64,000 nt of DNA from NCBI GenBank assembly GCA_030159075.1, contig BROG01000006.1, forward strand, positions 3,291,001 to 3,355,000. Direction: 5' to 3'. Made by a program: the position numbers and the translations under genes. Within the stretch, counting starts at the first letter, position 1, and each line of letters begins with the position of its first letter. Origin of the DNA: Atrina japonica. Lineage: Eukaryota; Mollusca; Bivalvia; Pterioida; Pinnidae. Below the pieces are notes generated by a model. That model was not told where the DNA came from. It did not search any database and was given only the letters and a program-made list of their open reading frames with translations. This document shows, one piece after another, positions 12,809 through 26,071 of the stretch.

Positions 12809-15270
12809 GATTTGTTTTATATCTTCCTTTATTCATTGGGAGAGAAAATTAAATTGATACCGTACTTTCAGAACAGGAAGTTCCTTCTCAGAAAGTATGG
12901 TACCAAGTTAATTTGAATCCAGTGTGATTAAAATGTACAATCATCTCTATTTGAAATGACAGTATGAAGGAATTTTCCAGTTGGATACTTACAGGAAGTA
13001 TTTCTGTGTTTCTGTGTTGTTGTTTTTTTCTACGGTATTTGCATTGTATTCATTTTTTATGCTTTGGCTATCTCCTTAAAACTATTTTAGATGGAGAAAA
13101 ATTGTGAAAGTAAAAAGAAACGCTTGCATACAATATACATGTACATGAAAAAATTATCAACAATGATCTAGGAATTCACATTACTGAAATCCTTGGCCAA
13201 CCAAGGATCGCCACAGAAACATATTAAGACTGAGTGTTCATTGCTCATTGATTAAGGTAGGGAGCCGGCCGAGTGCCTGTCGGACCATGGTGCAGATATC
13301 CAGAACTTTTCTAGACCACATTTTATTTTTCTGCCAATGATTGATAAACACAATAGAAAAACCATAATTTATTGGCTATCAGTAATTATGGAAACCCCCG
13401 TCCAAGTTTCGAACATGCAATTCTTATGTAGTCGAAGGTTAGGTACATGTAATTTTAAGAGTAATGGCACAATTGAAAGATGAATTTGACTAGTTCCATC
13501 CAACACAAGAAGTGTATCGGTATTTAATTTTGCATTTAAAAATTGAAAGTTGATAATGGATGCATATCCAACAGTGCTGATAATGTGTATGATACTTGAT
13601 TACATCAGGATAACCACATGAATTATACATTTTATATTCTACATCAAGGAATTCTAATGATAAGAAAAACTTTCGCATAAAAAAATTAATTAACGTTTAT
13701 AGTCATGTGTACATATTGTTGAACATAATTTTGGTATGCTACATGAATATCATTGAGTATAAAAATCCATTATGTAGTAGCTTTCAGAATTTTATCTGTT
13801 TAAATGAAGCTGTTTTTACAGATCACAATTTTCCAGATAGTATCTTAAACACAAAATTATGCCCCGAAGGCAATGATCACCCGTGCAATACATTTTCGCA
13901 GACCAGTGATTTCGCAAATGAAAGTGTATATATTCATAACACAGTGTAGAGCCTTTAGTAATAGCAGTTTATTTGTACATGTTTGCTGCACATCAAATTT
14001 CTCATCAGTTTCATTTTGGATATTGTTTATCTGGAGGCACTTTAATTGCTGTTTATAAATAAATACAAATACATGAAGTTCTACTGGTGAAAATGTCTGC
14101 GATTTTCTGGGTCAAGAGTTCACTCAAATACGAGCTATTTCTGTTATTTATATTTTGAGGTCACCAGTGTGATGTGGGGGACTTATTGCAATCTGTTTCC
14201 AGTCTGTCATTGTGCAAGACATGTGCTGCGCTCATGTGTGCTGTAGGCAAACTTTGGAATACTTTTTCTTTAGGCTCTAATTCTACATATAGATCCCACA
14301 ATTAAAGTTCTGTAGCATTAATAATGGACAAGTATAAATAATCTTCTGGTTTACTGTTTTTGGTAGGGTGACGGGGTCCTCCAGTGCCGACCCTGTTACT
14401 AATAGACCATGTTCAAATCTAGAATGTTGCATCTCGAGGATTAAGGTAACAAAGTGAATTTGATTGTCCTTGGGTTATGTGTTCTGTAGATGGGATCCCA
14501 GATGAGAAATCCAGTTAATATGTACAAATGTAGATATACATGTAAGTCTATTTTGACCACTCATATTTTAAATTTCAAAGTAAACTTTTAGAAAAAAATA
14601 TCCTGTGGCCTCAAAAGGTTTGCTTGATCAGACAAAGCACCCCATTTAAGAAGTGCTGGCCTAATAAGTTTTCAGCAGTTTGCCCACCTGTATTTTTCAG
14701 GTGAAAAATGTGGAATTTTATCTGTTTTACATACATATATCAAAATTAAATGTACAGAAATTTATAAAAATCATGTCTACTCAGACTGACCATACATGTA
14801 CATATACCACTTCTGAAATTCTTGAATGGGTTATAAACATTAAACAAATCATTATTTAACTCATCAATCCCTGTCATCACATTTAGACTCACCCAGATCA
14901 GTAAATTACATGGTCTACTGTCATAATATAGGGGCGAACAAGTTAATATTGCACATCAATTTATTGTAAAATTTGGATGATAAATCATACATGTACATAT
15001 ACACTCCCGAATTCAGATGGCAGACATTACCATTTTTTTGAAAAAGGACGAGTCCAAATATGGTTACAGGGGTTGAAGAGTTAATGATATCCTAAGTAAA
15101 TAATGGCTATAATAACATAAAGGCATAAAAATTACTTGGATCATTAATAAGTATTTTTGGACTGTTCATATGTTTTGTCCATAAAACAGAAAAGTAATCA
15201 GTGTCATGTTTGTTTTACACATCTGTTCTGTGTTATAAGATAACTAGCATTAGGCACAGTAACAACAGTT

Positions 15271-15368
15271 TCAGGGGTCAACCTCTGGGTCATATCTGTA
15301 ACACTGTGGTGATTGCTGTGCCTGCTGCCACTTGACTTTCACAGTGACAGGGGCAGAGTTGGCAGGAT
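15271..15368 (-). other. Possible orphan exon on the minus strand
   Basis: On the minus strand, an acceptor-like ttttacacctag is followed by an open frame with a much higher GC content than its surroundings, reading PANSAPVTVKVKWQQ and later CYRYDPEVDP, then TGA. The peptide looks protein-like, but no partner exon or known domain was recognised. It may be a terminal exon of an antisense gene, a retrocopy fragment, or chance. Confidence 0.25.
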
Positions 15369-15827
15369 CTAGGTGTAAAAACCAAGTACTACATATGTAT
15401 GATATGCATGGCCACGTCAAAATTTCTAACACCATTGCTTCTAGCTGGTAATGTCTTTTAAGCTTGTTGTGCATTAAAATATTATAGAGACTGAAAAGAT
15501 AATCTCAAAAATAATAAGTATTTAACAAGCTTAGGAAAACTTGCATTTTTTAAAAGTTAATTGTTTTAGCCATTTTAATGTGCTTCTCAATTCTATAGAT
15601 TTAAATGGTATGTGTACTATCCAGTACTTATAGAATATTGACAAAACTAATTATGTATGGTACTAAGATTCGTTTTTAAATTTTTTCTTGGCACTGCTTT
15701 TTGACAGAATTTGCAAAACAGCGACTACCACATCTTCATGCACTAGCTATTACTAGACACAAGTATTCCTTTAGCCACAAACTTTGAAACTGTTGCTAGT
15801 GTTTGTTGAAATGTATATAGATATTTT

Positions 15828-17030
15828 TTACAGGAACATATTTTACACAGTACACACAATCATTTTACAGGGTACACAATCATTTATCTTTTATGGACAC
15901 AAATTTACACAGTACACACAATCATTTACAGGTACAAATTTTACACAGTACACACAAATGTTTTACAGGTACAAATTTTACAGAGAACAAAATTAATTAA
16001 CAGGCACAAATTTTACACAGTACACACAAATGTTTTACAGGTACAAATTTTACAGAGAACAAAATTAATTAACAGGCACAAATTTTACACAGTACACACA
16101 ATTTACAGGTACAAATTTTACACAGTACACACAATTTACAGGTACAAATTTTACACAGTACACATTTTACAGGTACAAATTTTACACAGTACACACAATC
16201 ATTTTACTGGTACTAATTTTATGCGGTACACAATCATTTTATAGGTATGGATTTTACACAGTACAAAATCTTTATACGGGTACAAATTTTACACAGTACA
16301 CACAATTTACAGGTACAAATTTTACACAGTACACACAATTTACAGGTACAAATTTTACACAGTACACACAATTTACAGGTACAAATTTTACAGAGAACAA
16401 AATTAATTAACAGGCACAAATTTTACACAGTACACACAAATGTTTTACAGGTACAAATTTTACAGAGAACAAAATTCGTTTTACAGGCACAAATTTTACA
16501 CAGTACACAATAATTTTACAGGTACAAATTTTACACAGTACACACAATTTACAGGTACAAATTTTACACAGTACACACAATTTACAGGTACAAATTTTAC
16601 ACAGTACACACAATCATTTTACTGGTACTAATTTTATGCGGTACACAATCATTTTATAGGTATGGATTTTACACAGTACAAAATCTTTATACGGGTACAA
16701 ATTTTACACAGTACACACAATTTACAGGTACAAATTTTACACAGTACACACAATTTACAGGTACAAATTTTACACAGTACACACAATTTACAGGTACAAA
16801 TTTTACACAGTACACACAATCATTTAACAGGTACAAATTTTACACAGTACACACAATCATTTTACTGGTACTAATTTTATGCGGTACACAATCATTTTAC
16901 AGGTATGAATTTTACACAGTACAAAATCTTTATACGGGTACAAATTTTACACAATCATTTTACAGGTACAAATTTCACACAGTAAACAGTGTTAAACCAA
17001 CATTTTACAGGTACAAATCTCACACAAGTA
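15828..17030. repeat. 33-bp minisatellite with higher-order organisation
   Basis: About 35 copies of a unit around tttacaggtac / aaattttacacagtacaca. Variant blocks recur: an 85-bp segment beginning actggtactaattttatgcg is present at about 16206, 16621 and 16864, and an acagagaacaaaattaatta variant at about 15978, 16050 and 16391. This shows that multi-unit blocks were duplicated as well as single units. Short open frames here are repeat translations. Confidence 0.93.
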
Positions 17031-18152
17031 TACAAAAAGACTTGTTAAATTCCTTAAGTTTGTGGCTCCAATGAACACTGAAATATGTTGGTTTTACATG
17101 TACATGAAGTAAGGTCTGAAAAAACATCAGTGACAGGCTCACAGGACACGCTACCTTTTATGTCAAATCCGGTTGGTTGAGAAAGAAAATTCATTTTCTA
17201 CTTTACGGCGTGCAACTTTTTGTCGCAAATTCTTAAGTTTCGTGTTTCTTGTCTCATTGAAATGTCAGATTTGATGATATCAAGTTTTGTGTTTTACAGG
17301 GAAGACTTGCGATCAGACATTTGTGCCGATGTCATGTAAAATACAAGGCTTTATAATTACATTCAGAAGTCAGGATATAAAGAGATACTGTATTATTTTT
17401 ATTGCTCCTAGCAGCAAGTTAAAATCCATTATGACATTTCTAATTTCCAACTGCAGCTACATGTATATGCTTTGGATCAAGTTTATGGCCTACCTTTTTT
17501 GTTATCTAATAACAGTGTTTTTCTTCGGGGCATTGCGATTACAATAAAACAATTTCCAGGCTGTAAATTTCATTACTATCTGTACAATAAACACGCCCAA
17601 CTAATACAGTGTTAAGAAAGCCATGTTAATCAAGGTGTGAAAGTTCCTTATTCATGTGCATGATTTTAAACACGGACTTGTTAAGATACATTTAAAGGAT
17701 GAACCTTTTACAAGATTTATAACCCAAGCATTTTTTGTGAAGACGCATTGCAAGTTAAATGTACATTGTAATTCAAATCATAATCAATGTTTAAATTCTA
17801 AGGATAAGTATAATATTTACATAGAGGAATTTTTAGTTTGATACAACATTTTTAGGAAATAATATGGAGCTTAGATGAATAATAAAAGGATTGAAATTCT
17901 ACTTTATTGCGGCAATGGAATTCACAAACCACATGCTGCCTGATCTGTAGGTAGAAATTGATTTATATAGGTTTAAACACCTATGAATCATATTTTAATA
18001 CCCTCAAGCATTTATTGAACATAACCAACATGAATACATGAATGTCGATAATTTATGATTGTATTCTCACACAAAATATAATACATGTTACTATGTTTAG
18101 CGTTTTGTTTTTCAAAGATGCAACGTAATACACTTTGTCTTACTGTAGATCA

Positions 18153-18154
<2 letters not shown>

Positions 18155-18250
<96 letters not shown>
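18155..18250. repeat. Compound TA/TG microsatellite
   Basis: (TA)n of about 74 bases with one TG interruption, then (TG)n of about 22 bases. Confidence 0.95.
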
Positions 18251-18801
18251 AATGGTTGAGAATGAGAGGTATATATTAGTGATGTATGAAGTATTCTGTT
18301 TAATGGAATTATTCTTCATCCCCCATTTGTCCTGACCATTTATGGGGAATATATAGAAGTGTACTGATAATGATTTCATCATTTCTCACTTGATCAAAGC
18401 ACATTTAATTAGCTGACATTCATACATGTATGATACTCCACAGATCTAGGTATGATCCCAGTATGCATTCTTTTGTATGTGGGGTTCAAGGATTAAGGAA
18501 TAAGGTCACAGTTTATCTTTTGAGGTGAATTCAAGGTGATGCATGCATTTAATTTGACCTCTAGGGACAGACAACTGAATTGCATCAAATTAATAAAAGT
18601 ATTATAATGATCTCTGTCTTCATTACATGCACAAATAGATTTACACATGTAGAGTACAATGTAGGTTGTATAGTGTAAAAGACCACATATAGCTTGGATA
18701 AACAAACTGCTGATAATGATATGTAAAACAAGCATTTTATATTATATGTCCTGCCTCAGTGGATGTGTGTCAACAAAGACATTCTGTTTTGTGTATGCAA
18801 C

Positions 18802-18889
18802 AATCATCATCATCATCATCATCGCAATCATCATTATCATCATTATCATCATCATCATCATCATCGCAATCATCATTATCATCATTATC
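18802..18889. repeat. ATC microsatellite, duplicated block
   Basis: (ATC)n interrupted by atcgcaatcatc and attatc. The roughly 45-bp block of pure and interrupted repeats occurs twice. Confidence 0.9.
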
Positions 18890-18958
18890 CTCTCCACCTT
18901 GTTGGTCTCAATTGATGATATAGATGTTACTGGTCCAAGGAACATCTGATCATACATG

Positions 18959-19480
18959 TAAACTACTGGTCCATAGTAAGCATCATGATGTGTAAACTAC
19001 TGGTCATCAACATCGATTTGAAAACTACTGGTCCATGGAACATCGTAAGCATCATGATGTGTAAACTACTGGTCCACGGAACATCGTAAGCATCATGATG
19101 TGTAAACTACTGGTCCATGGAACATCGTAAGCATCATGATGTGTAAACTACTGGTCCACGGAACATCGTAAGCATCATGATTTGTAAACTACTGGTCCAC
19201 AGAACATCGTAGATAAGATGATATGTAAACTACTGGTCCACGGAACATCGTAGATAAGATGATATGTAAACTACTATAACATGTAAACATCATCATTAAA
19301 CACGGAACATGCATGTGTAAACTATGCAAGGAACATCGTACCTGTATATTCCACAAACATCTTTAAAAGCATCATGAAACATTTCATTAAACTATGCATG
19401 TATACACTGAAACATCTTTAAAAGCATCATGACATGCTAACTACATGTATACACTGAAACATCTTTAAAAGCATCATGAA
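18959..19480. repeat. 41-bp minisatellite, decaying to the right
   Basis: Unit built from gtaaactactggtccacgg and aacatcgtaagcatcatgat; well kept to about 19275, then degenerates into aaacatctttaaaagcatca units. Confidence 0.9.
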
Positions 19481-20785
19481 ATGATACATGTAACTATACA
19501 CTGAAACATTTTACGCAAGTCTACATTGACATATGAGTAACAAATAGAAATATCATAAACATCATGATATGAAAACTTATACATACATGTACATGTACTG
19601 ATATGAGATGATTTTGAACATATTTTAGAGAGAGAAAATGAAAAATAAACGTTCATGTACAAATTTATGAAAAAGAGTGATATATAAATGTACATGTATA
19701 TTGGCCTATAATGTTAGATGAATTAATAAACATTAATATAATGGATAAACAGATGTTTTATGAATAAATGGATATAAACTTAATATATGAATAAATTAAT
19801 ATCTAATTTATGTAATATCAGATAGATGACAACTTGTGACATTTTGCACTAAGGGGACCAAAAAAATTGTAATTTTGTTTTAAAAGTAGCAAGATTGCCC
19901 ATTCTCAATACATGTACATGGTAACTGCACACAGTATACATGCACTATTCAAAGCAAAATTAATTTCAATAATACGAAAGGAAATGATTAATTACATAGC
20001 TGTTTCAGGCTAAATCAACATTTGCACACCTAATTCCAGAATTGTTCATATCAATATGTGTTTTATCACGGACAGAGTTTTACGCCCTTGTTTGATGACA
20101 GATAATGAAATCGGATCGCCTTGTTTGAAGGTAGTATCAAAATGGTATCAATATGGCAGTATTGATGTAGGAAGCACTGTATATATGTTTATTTTATCAA
20201 GGAAAGTTATGAGTGGAATTCATAGTCATCGAAAGGATTTTGCCCTGGAATTTGCATGCAGATCACATTTGAAAAATAAAATTAAATCTAGATTATTTTC
20301 CAAAAATGAAAATGTGTATACATGTAGAACCTTACAGAAAATAATCATATCAAAGGCTTTATGCCCCCACCTGTTTTTTGGGGGGAGAGGTGGGGACCAT
20401 AGTTTTGGGTTGTGTGCATCCGCCTTTTCGTCTTTCTGTCCTTTTGCTTTGACTTTACCATATCTTCCTCATTTCTTCAACTAAGCTACCCATATTTGGT
20501 GCAAGTATACATGTACTGTGTTATACATCTCAAAAGAACAGTGTCACATACAAAAACTGAATTCATTCCACCTTAATTTTTAGAGTTATTCCCCTTTGTT
20601 TATTTTAATTATCCAGTTTTCTTACACAAAGGAGAAGTTGTTTTAAGTACATTACTAAGTTTTTGTCACAATTATTGGTCCAGTGTTCAGAATTTAGAAA
20701 ATTCAATATTCAGAAATTAATTTCTATCAGGCAGTGTTCAGTGTTTTAAAGGATTGGATTTTGGAAGTTGCACTGTACATGTACA

Positions 20786-20967
20786 TACAGTGAAACATGC
20801 TTTTGTGAGAACCTGTATAAAGACCACCTGGTCATAAAGACCGATTTTTGCTGTCCCCAATAATACTATTTGTGCACGAATCACCCTCTATATAAAGGCC
20901 ACCTCCTTATAAAGACTGGTTTTGTTGTCCATAAAAGGGCATTTCTTTATATACAAGTTTCACTGTA
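20786..20967 (+). mobile_element. CAGTRAAAC-ended MITE, copy 2 (complete)
   Basis: 182 bp bounded by tacagtgaaac and gtttcactgta, perfect 11-bp inverted ends. Internal blocks are aaagaccacctggtcataaa and ctatataaaggccacctcc. No coding capacity. Confidence 0.85.
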
Positions 20968-21055
20968 CATGTACTCTGATAACTATTCACTGTATTTTTC
21001 TAAGTAACTCGGTAAAAGAAGCAGCCATTTTCATGTAGTAAAGCAATTACAGACT

Positions 21056-21121
21056 TTAACTTGTTAACCCCTGAAAAGCAATGGACCAGTCTAAATGCAT
21101 CTTTAAGGGTAATTGGGTTAA
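21056..21121 (+). mobile_element. TTAA-flanked MITE, shortened copy
   Basis: Starts ttaacttgttaacccctgaa and ends taagggtaattgggttaa; it lacks part of the centre. Confidence 0.6.
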
Positions 21122-21874
21122 AGTAGCTCACAACCATGGTCTTCTAGTTTGTCTTCCGGCTTCACGAATATAAATTTCCTCTGTCTGATAAATCCTGATA
21201 CAGATCTATGATAAAGTCAATAATTGTATGACATTCAATGAACTGACATCTCATCCAGCCTGCCAAACTAGCCAACAATTGCCCTAAATTATATAAAAAT
21301 GTTTATGTACTGACAATACCTTTTGTTTGATTGCAAAAAAGAAAAAAATAATAATAAAATGATCCCAAAACAAATGAATTCTTAAATTTTCATTTCAAAA
21401 AAAATGAATAAATAAAAAAAAGCAAAAATTCCTGTCTTGACCAGGTCAAATGCATTGGCACTAGGCAGTGAAGCATCTCGGGAACAAACCATCAAAGTTT
21501 TGATTTAGATAAGGCCTAAGGAGATTTATGTTAGAATTAAATGAACTAAAATATTGTAGTGTAGTTGTATACATTATACCTGCATTCATAGATTGAAATG
21601 CTTTCAAATTTGTCTAGTAAACAAAGATGCCGAAATGCTTTGCTGTAAGACAAGAGTTATTGTTGCAAATGACAGGGGCATGCAAGTTTGTTCAAACACA
21701 TATTTTACCTCACACTTTTATGCCCTTCAGGTATGTTATTTTGTGAAACTATAAATACATGTTAAGATGTTTACATATTGAATAGCTGGAATGTTTACCA
21801 GTTTAACAAATAAATTATACTATATGTATATGACATATACACTTGTACTGTTAAATGAACAGCAAGGATTATTA

Positions 21875-22110
21875 CTATTTTTTAAATTTTGAATAGCTTT
21901 TCACAGTGGTGGCCAGTTTTTAATGGTGAGGGGGGGAACCTGGTTACAATTTACTCAGGAAGAGGACACTGGCCTTCCGCATGTAAACTGACAAACTTTC
22001 TAACAAAAAATCAGCTTGGGTCCCAGCGGGGCTGAAGCTTGCGCTGACCAGAAGTGAGAGACTTCATGGTTCATCGCATGATGTTCTAACCACTCGATCA
22101 CAGAGGCCCC
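21875..22110 (-). mobile_element. tRNA-derived SINE (family A), with target duplication
   Basis: In minus orientation the head has a tRNA-like A box (gagtggttagaacatc) and B-box region, and the body carries caaactttctaacaaaaaat and ggtggccagtttttaatgg, shared with copies at 24395, 28584, 49065 and 51172. The flanks aggattatta (21865-21874 and 22111-22120) form a 10-bp target-site duplication. Confidence 0.8.
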
Positions 22111-22206
22111 AGGATTATTATTATAATTGTATTAATGCATGTATGTTTTTCTTTTGTTGTGATTTTTGCAGAGTTGGTCAGAGTATTTTGCCTGTATTAC
22201 AGTACT

Positions 22207-22355
22207 TGGGCTCATTTCATAAAAGTCTTAAGTCCTAAATCCTAAGTCTTAGTCCTTATTGTCATGGGACTGACCAATCACCGATGCCATTGCCATGGTA
22301 GCTAGGGACTAAAAGTTCAGATTTAGGACTTATGACCTTTCGTAAAACGGGCCCC
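22207..22355. mobile_element. 149-bp inverted-repeat MITE
   Basis: Left end gggctcatttcataaaagtc plus ttaagtcctaaatc; the right end is its imperfect inverse (gatttaggacttatgac, cgtaaaacgggcccc). About 35 bp of inverted terminus. A TA microsatellite follows at once. Confidence 0.75.
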
Positions 22356-22356
22356 T

Positions 22357-22358
<2 letters not shown>

Positions 22359-22407
<49 letters not shown>
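22359..22407. repeat. TA microsatellite
   Basis: Uninterrupted (TA)n of about 49 bases abutting the MITE at 22207-22355. Confidence 0.95.
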
Positions 22408-22410
<3 letters not shown>

Positions 22411-23130
22411 TGTTTGTGTGTGCTTTTCTATGTGCATAGGTGAATAATTTGTGATGCATGTGGTTTTAAGTAAACTTGCAACATTGATTTTTCTAATAGG
22501 CTGTCATAAGTGTCCCTGCTTTTTAAATAAGGATAATTTTGATATGCAGAAATATATACATTTCCAGCATTGGCGGTAAATTCTACAAAAAAAACAAAAA
22601 AAAAGAAAATCCTTTATACATAAATGTACATATATTTTTGTATTAAAGACCAAGAAAAAAGAAAAATAATGTAAATGTTAAAGTACTGGTTTTATAAAAA
22701 ATATAACGCACATGTACATGTACATCAGCTGTAAAAGCATGATTGACTTAGGTCGGTGTCATATCTAAAATACTCGCACTTCAAAGACCTCAATATCATT
22801 GAATGTTTTATCACTGACCTTTCCTACTCCCACTAATCAAACACATTCCAAAATACTTTTCTACAGTGAATTGAAATGAAGTTCGTTTTTGACAGTGACC
22901 CAAAATCAAATAAATGTACCTCTTTAGCTCACCTGAGCTGGATACTTGTTAGTGAGCTTTTCTAATAAAAAGCTGTCTGTCATTGCTGCAGGCATTGTTG
23001 TTAATTCTAAACATTTTGAAACTATTCAATAAAACTACTCAGTATATCCAAACTGGCGTATCACATACAGGGATGTAAGGGGGAGTCAATTTCAGTCAAA
23101 GGGAGGGCCACTGACCTTTCAGAAGGGATA

Positions 23131-23313
23131 TACAGTAAAACCTGCTATAGCGGCCACCTCTATATAAGGATCACCTGTCTATAAAGGCCAGTTTTGAAAA
23201 GTCCCTTGACTGCATACTTTAACTAAATTGAACCTGTGTATAAGGGTCACTTGCACATAAAGGTCAATATTCTCTGGTCCCTTGGGTGGCCCCTATATAC
23301 AGGTTTTACTGTA
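23131..23313 (+). mobile_element. CAGTRAAAC-ended MITE, copy 3
   Basis: Bounded by tacagtaaaacctg and caggttttactgta (inverted). The interior reads ctatagcggccacctctata and closely resembles the copy at 46792, forming one subfamily. Confidence 0.85.
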
Positions 23314-23345
23314 ATTAGAAATAAGTGAAAATCTGATTGGTGTCT

Positions 23346-23437
23346 TTAACTCATCAACCCCTGAAAAACAATGGACTCTTCTGTAAAGCAATGACTTAGA
23401 CAAGTCCAAATGTGTGTTTAGGGGTAAATGGGTTTAA
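23346..23437 (+). mobile_element. TTAA-flanked MITE
   Basis: Begins ttaactcatcaacccctgaa and ends taggggtaaatgggtttaa. Imperfect inverted ends of about 19 bp surround caatggactcttctgtaaa and aagtccaaatgtgt. TTAA at the ends would fit a piggyBac-type target, but that is inference. Confidence 0.75.
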
Positions 23438-23554
23438 AAAATCTTCTCAAGGACTATTGTGCCATAACTTTCAATATGTAATGTACATGCAGTTTAAGCT
23501 TTATGATGTGTATATAGTAAAGAATTTAGTTTGTTCAAACCATGGCCCCCAGGT

Positions 23555-23676
23555 ATGAGGAAGTTTGCCAGTTTATGTGCATAAGGCCTGCGGTCTTTCC
23601 TTAAGTACATTGTATCTAGTTTTCTCCACTGCGGTAAAAACTGACCATCATTGTATACCTGAGAAATTGTTTAGTG
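23555..23676 (+). mobile_element. SINE family A, 3' fragment
   Basis: Carries aagtttgccagtttatgtgc, the ggtttctcctcc-equivalent and ctgagaaattgtttag. The tRNA head is missing. Confidence 0.55.
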
Positions 23677-24266
23677 CCAGGATGTAAGTCACCTTAAAAC
23701 AAAGGCAATGCAGAGTACATCAGCACTTGTAGATTTGCCTTGATAAAATGTCAGTAAACCTAACTCTCATGAATTTTCATTCTGCTCATGAGAGTTTCCT
23801 CTCCGACAGAATGAACTTTCAATGGTCCTCTTTGTAAAAAATTCTCCATTATCTATTCCCATCTAGGAATCGACATAATCGGTAAATTTCCTTATTGAGC
23901 TACATGTACATGTAATAGCAAAATAAATAGTGGTATACTGGTATTTAGTTTTATGTGTGGATCAATGTTCAACTAGGAAGTCTTGTTTCTGAATCTGTGA
24001 ATGCATGTTTATGTGTTTTTTATTGGCCTAATTTGAAAGCGAAGTGTTTTTCTGGGTCAAAAATTTCATTAAGCAACAGCAAAACTGTTGTTTGCATCAA
24101 ATAACAGTCGCTGTGTTTAATTTGAGACTCAACTGTAGATCTGTAACACTGATGAAACAGAACATGGTGAAAATTGGGTGGGGAAGTTGTTTAATGTACA
24201 GTCACATATATGTATCATTTTGTTTATGATATTTTAGAGGCTTTTTCTATAAAACTGTTAAAAAAG

Positions 24267-24269
<3 letters not shown>

Positions 24270-24300
<31 letters not shown>
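24270..24300. repeat. Poly-T run
   Basis: 31 consecutive T; collapsed or expanded length is possible in assembly. Confidence 0.95.
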
Positions 24301-24301
<1 letters not shown>

Positions 24302-24394
24302 AGGAGATGGGAAGGAGGTGTTTCATTGAGTTTGAAGGCAATGTGGCACTACATATAACGTACAGTTTTTTAATCAGTCATGGTAGGAATTTTT

Positions 24395-24642
24395 GAATTT
24401 TGAATAGCGTTTTATGTCACACTCAAGGATTTTTCAGTTATTTGGTGGTGGCCAGTTTTCAATGGTGTTGTAGAGAACCCAGTTACAATGTACATGTACC
24501 TGAAAAGAGGTCACTGTCTTCCTGCAAATAAACTGGCAAACCTAAAAAAACCAGCTTAGGCTCCGGCTTGGACCTGTGCTGACCAGAAGTTAGAATTGTC
24601 ATGGTTTAAAGTGTGGTGCTCTGACCATTTGGTCACAGAGGC
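24395..24642 (-). mobile_element. tRNA-derived SINE (family A)
   Basis: Same minus-orientation body as 21875-22110 (ggtggccagttttcaatgg, aaaccagcttaggctcc), ending in the tRNA-like head ctgaccatttggtcacagag. A somewhat diverged copy. Confidence 0.75.
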
Positions 24643-25259
24643 CTTCACCTTGGTGGGAAATATGATTAAGCATATGACATCCCTGGCCATTGGTCAGCAA
24701 CAAGAGAGCCAGCATTGATTTTATGACAAAGTTTGCTATTGAATGCTTGTTGATGGCAAATGGTCTTTACTCAGGTAGGCTAATTGTGACCAAGGATTTT
24801 CCAAAAAAAGATTGCTCAGGTGTAACTAAAAAAAAATGTTTGAATTTGGAGTAGAATAAGAGTGAAACCACAGATCTACTCATGTAGGAGAAAATTCTTA
24901 TCAAAAGACTGAGAATAGTCCAACAAATATAACTGCCATTAAGGTCATACAAAGTACATATTATACATGTAAACTTGCGAAATATAAATCTATAAACTGT
25001 ATACAATGTACGTATTCATATTGGAAGTATTGATATTTTCCACTTATTGTGCTGTCAGAGATAAATATGTACACAAATGATATATATGTAGAAGGTATGC
25101 CTATAAATACACAATTTACAAATAATGAAAGTCAAAACAAGCAGAGCTATCTCTTGATTAGATCAAAATTCAAATAGACATACTGTGTTCTAAATTTACG
25201 ATTAGGAGGTCTCAAATGCTATCTATCTGTTATCCATACTCCAGTATTAGACAAACATT

Positions 25260-25800
25260 CACATTTACCGGTAGTTGTCTTAAGCATGGTGCATTGTGTA
25301 AAACGCTTGACAATAACATTTGATTAACAGATGCCATTACAAATGTCATTAGTTGTCCTAAACACAATGCAGTTGTCTTAACATGGTGTTTTTGTCCTAA
25401 CACAGTGTAGTTGCCCTTACATGGTGCAGTTGTCACACTCACTGGTAAGCAAGGGTCTGGTGCAAGACCAGTGTTGGACAAAGGAATATCTGCCACCTAA
25501 TGCAAGAAAGGGTGCAGTTGTCCTAAACACAGTGCAGTTATCCTAACATGGTGCAGTTGTACTAAACAGTGCAGTTGTCCTACTCAACAGTGCAGTTGTA
25601 CTAAACAGTGCAGTTGTCCTAACATGGTGCAGTTGTACTAAACAGTGCAGTTGTCCTAAAAACAGTGCAGTTGTCCTAACACAATGCAGTTGTCCTTACA
25701 TGGTGCAGTTTTCCTAACATGGTGCAGTTGTACTAAACAGTGCAGTTGTCCTAAACACAGTGCAGTTGTCCTAACACAATGCAGTTGTCCTAGCTTTACA
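25260..25800. repeat. 18-21-bp minisatellite (cagttgtcctaa)
   Basis: Many units of gcagttgtcctaaacacagt, with 18-bp gcagttgtactaaacagt and longer tcctaacatggtgcagttg variants. The 88-codon minus frame over it is a repeat translation. Confidence 0.9.
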
Positions 25801-25871
25801 ATAGCATTTGATTAGCGTACACCAGCACAAATGTTATTAGATGTCTTAAACACAGTGCTCTTGCCTTCAGT

Positions 25872-25934
25872 CAGTGCGGATTTGAGTCCCAAAGCTGATT
25901 TTGTTAGAAAGTTTGCCAGTTTACTTGCATAAGT
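25872..25934 (+). mobile_element. SINE family A fragment
   Basis: Contains the B-box-like gatttgagtccc and agaaagtttgccagtttact; it continues directly into the MITE remnant at 25935. Confidence 0.5.
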
Positions 25935-26071
25935 ATATGAGAGACCACCCTAATCTGCCACTGAAATGTGGTCTTTCTAGACAGGTGGTCTCTTAAGAGA
26001 GGTTTTATTGAAAGGATTATTGAAGAGTGATTTTCAGAGAGTGGTCTTTCAAGACAGGTTGCCCTGTTAAT
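25935..26071 (+). mobile_element. MITE remnant, tctcaagaca subfamily
   Basis: Contains gagaccaccctaatctgcc, agacaggtggtctcttaag and gtggtctttcaagacagg, like 50810-50975, but the ends are decayed. Confidence 0.5.

Noticed and set aside
16234..16874. Cys-Lys-Ile-Cys-Thr repeat frames resembling a cysteine-repeat protein
   Set aside because: Minus-strand and + strand translations of the 33-bp minisatellite, breaking off when unit length varies.
15828..17030. CRISPR-like array (regular repeats)
   Set aside because: Units are directly adjacent without unique spacers and the genome is eukaryotic; the same applies to the arrays at 45040 and 25260.
17287..17547. Open frame after an acceptor-like gttttacag
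   Set aside because: No RECK similarity and it would break phase between exons 3016-3071 and 32753-32827; no good donor seen.
20056..20484. 142-codon + strand open frame
   Set aside because: No splice or promoter context, mixed composition without a recognisable domain, and its 3' part overlaps a common-looking repeat (tatgcccccacctgtttttt). Judged chance.
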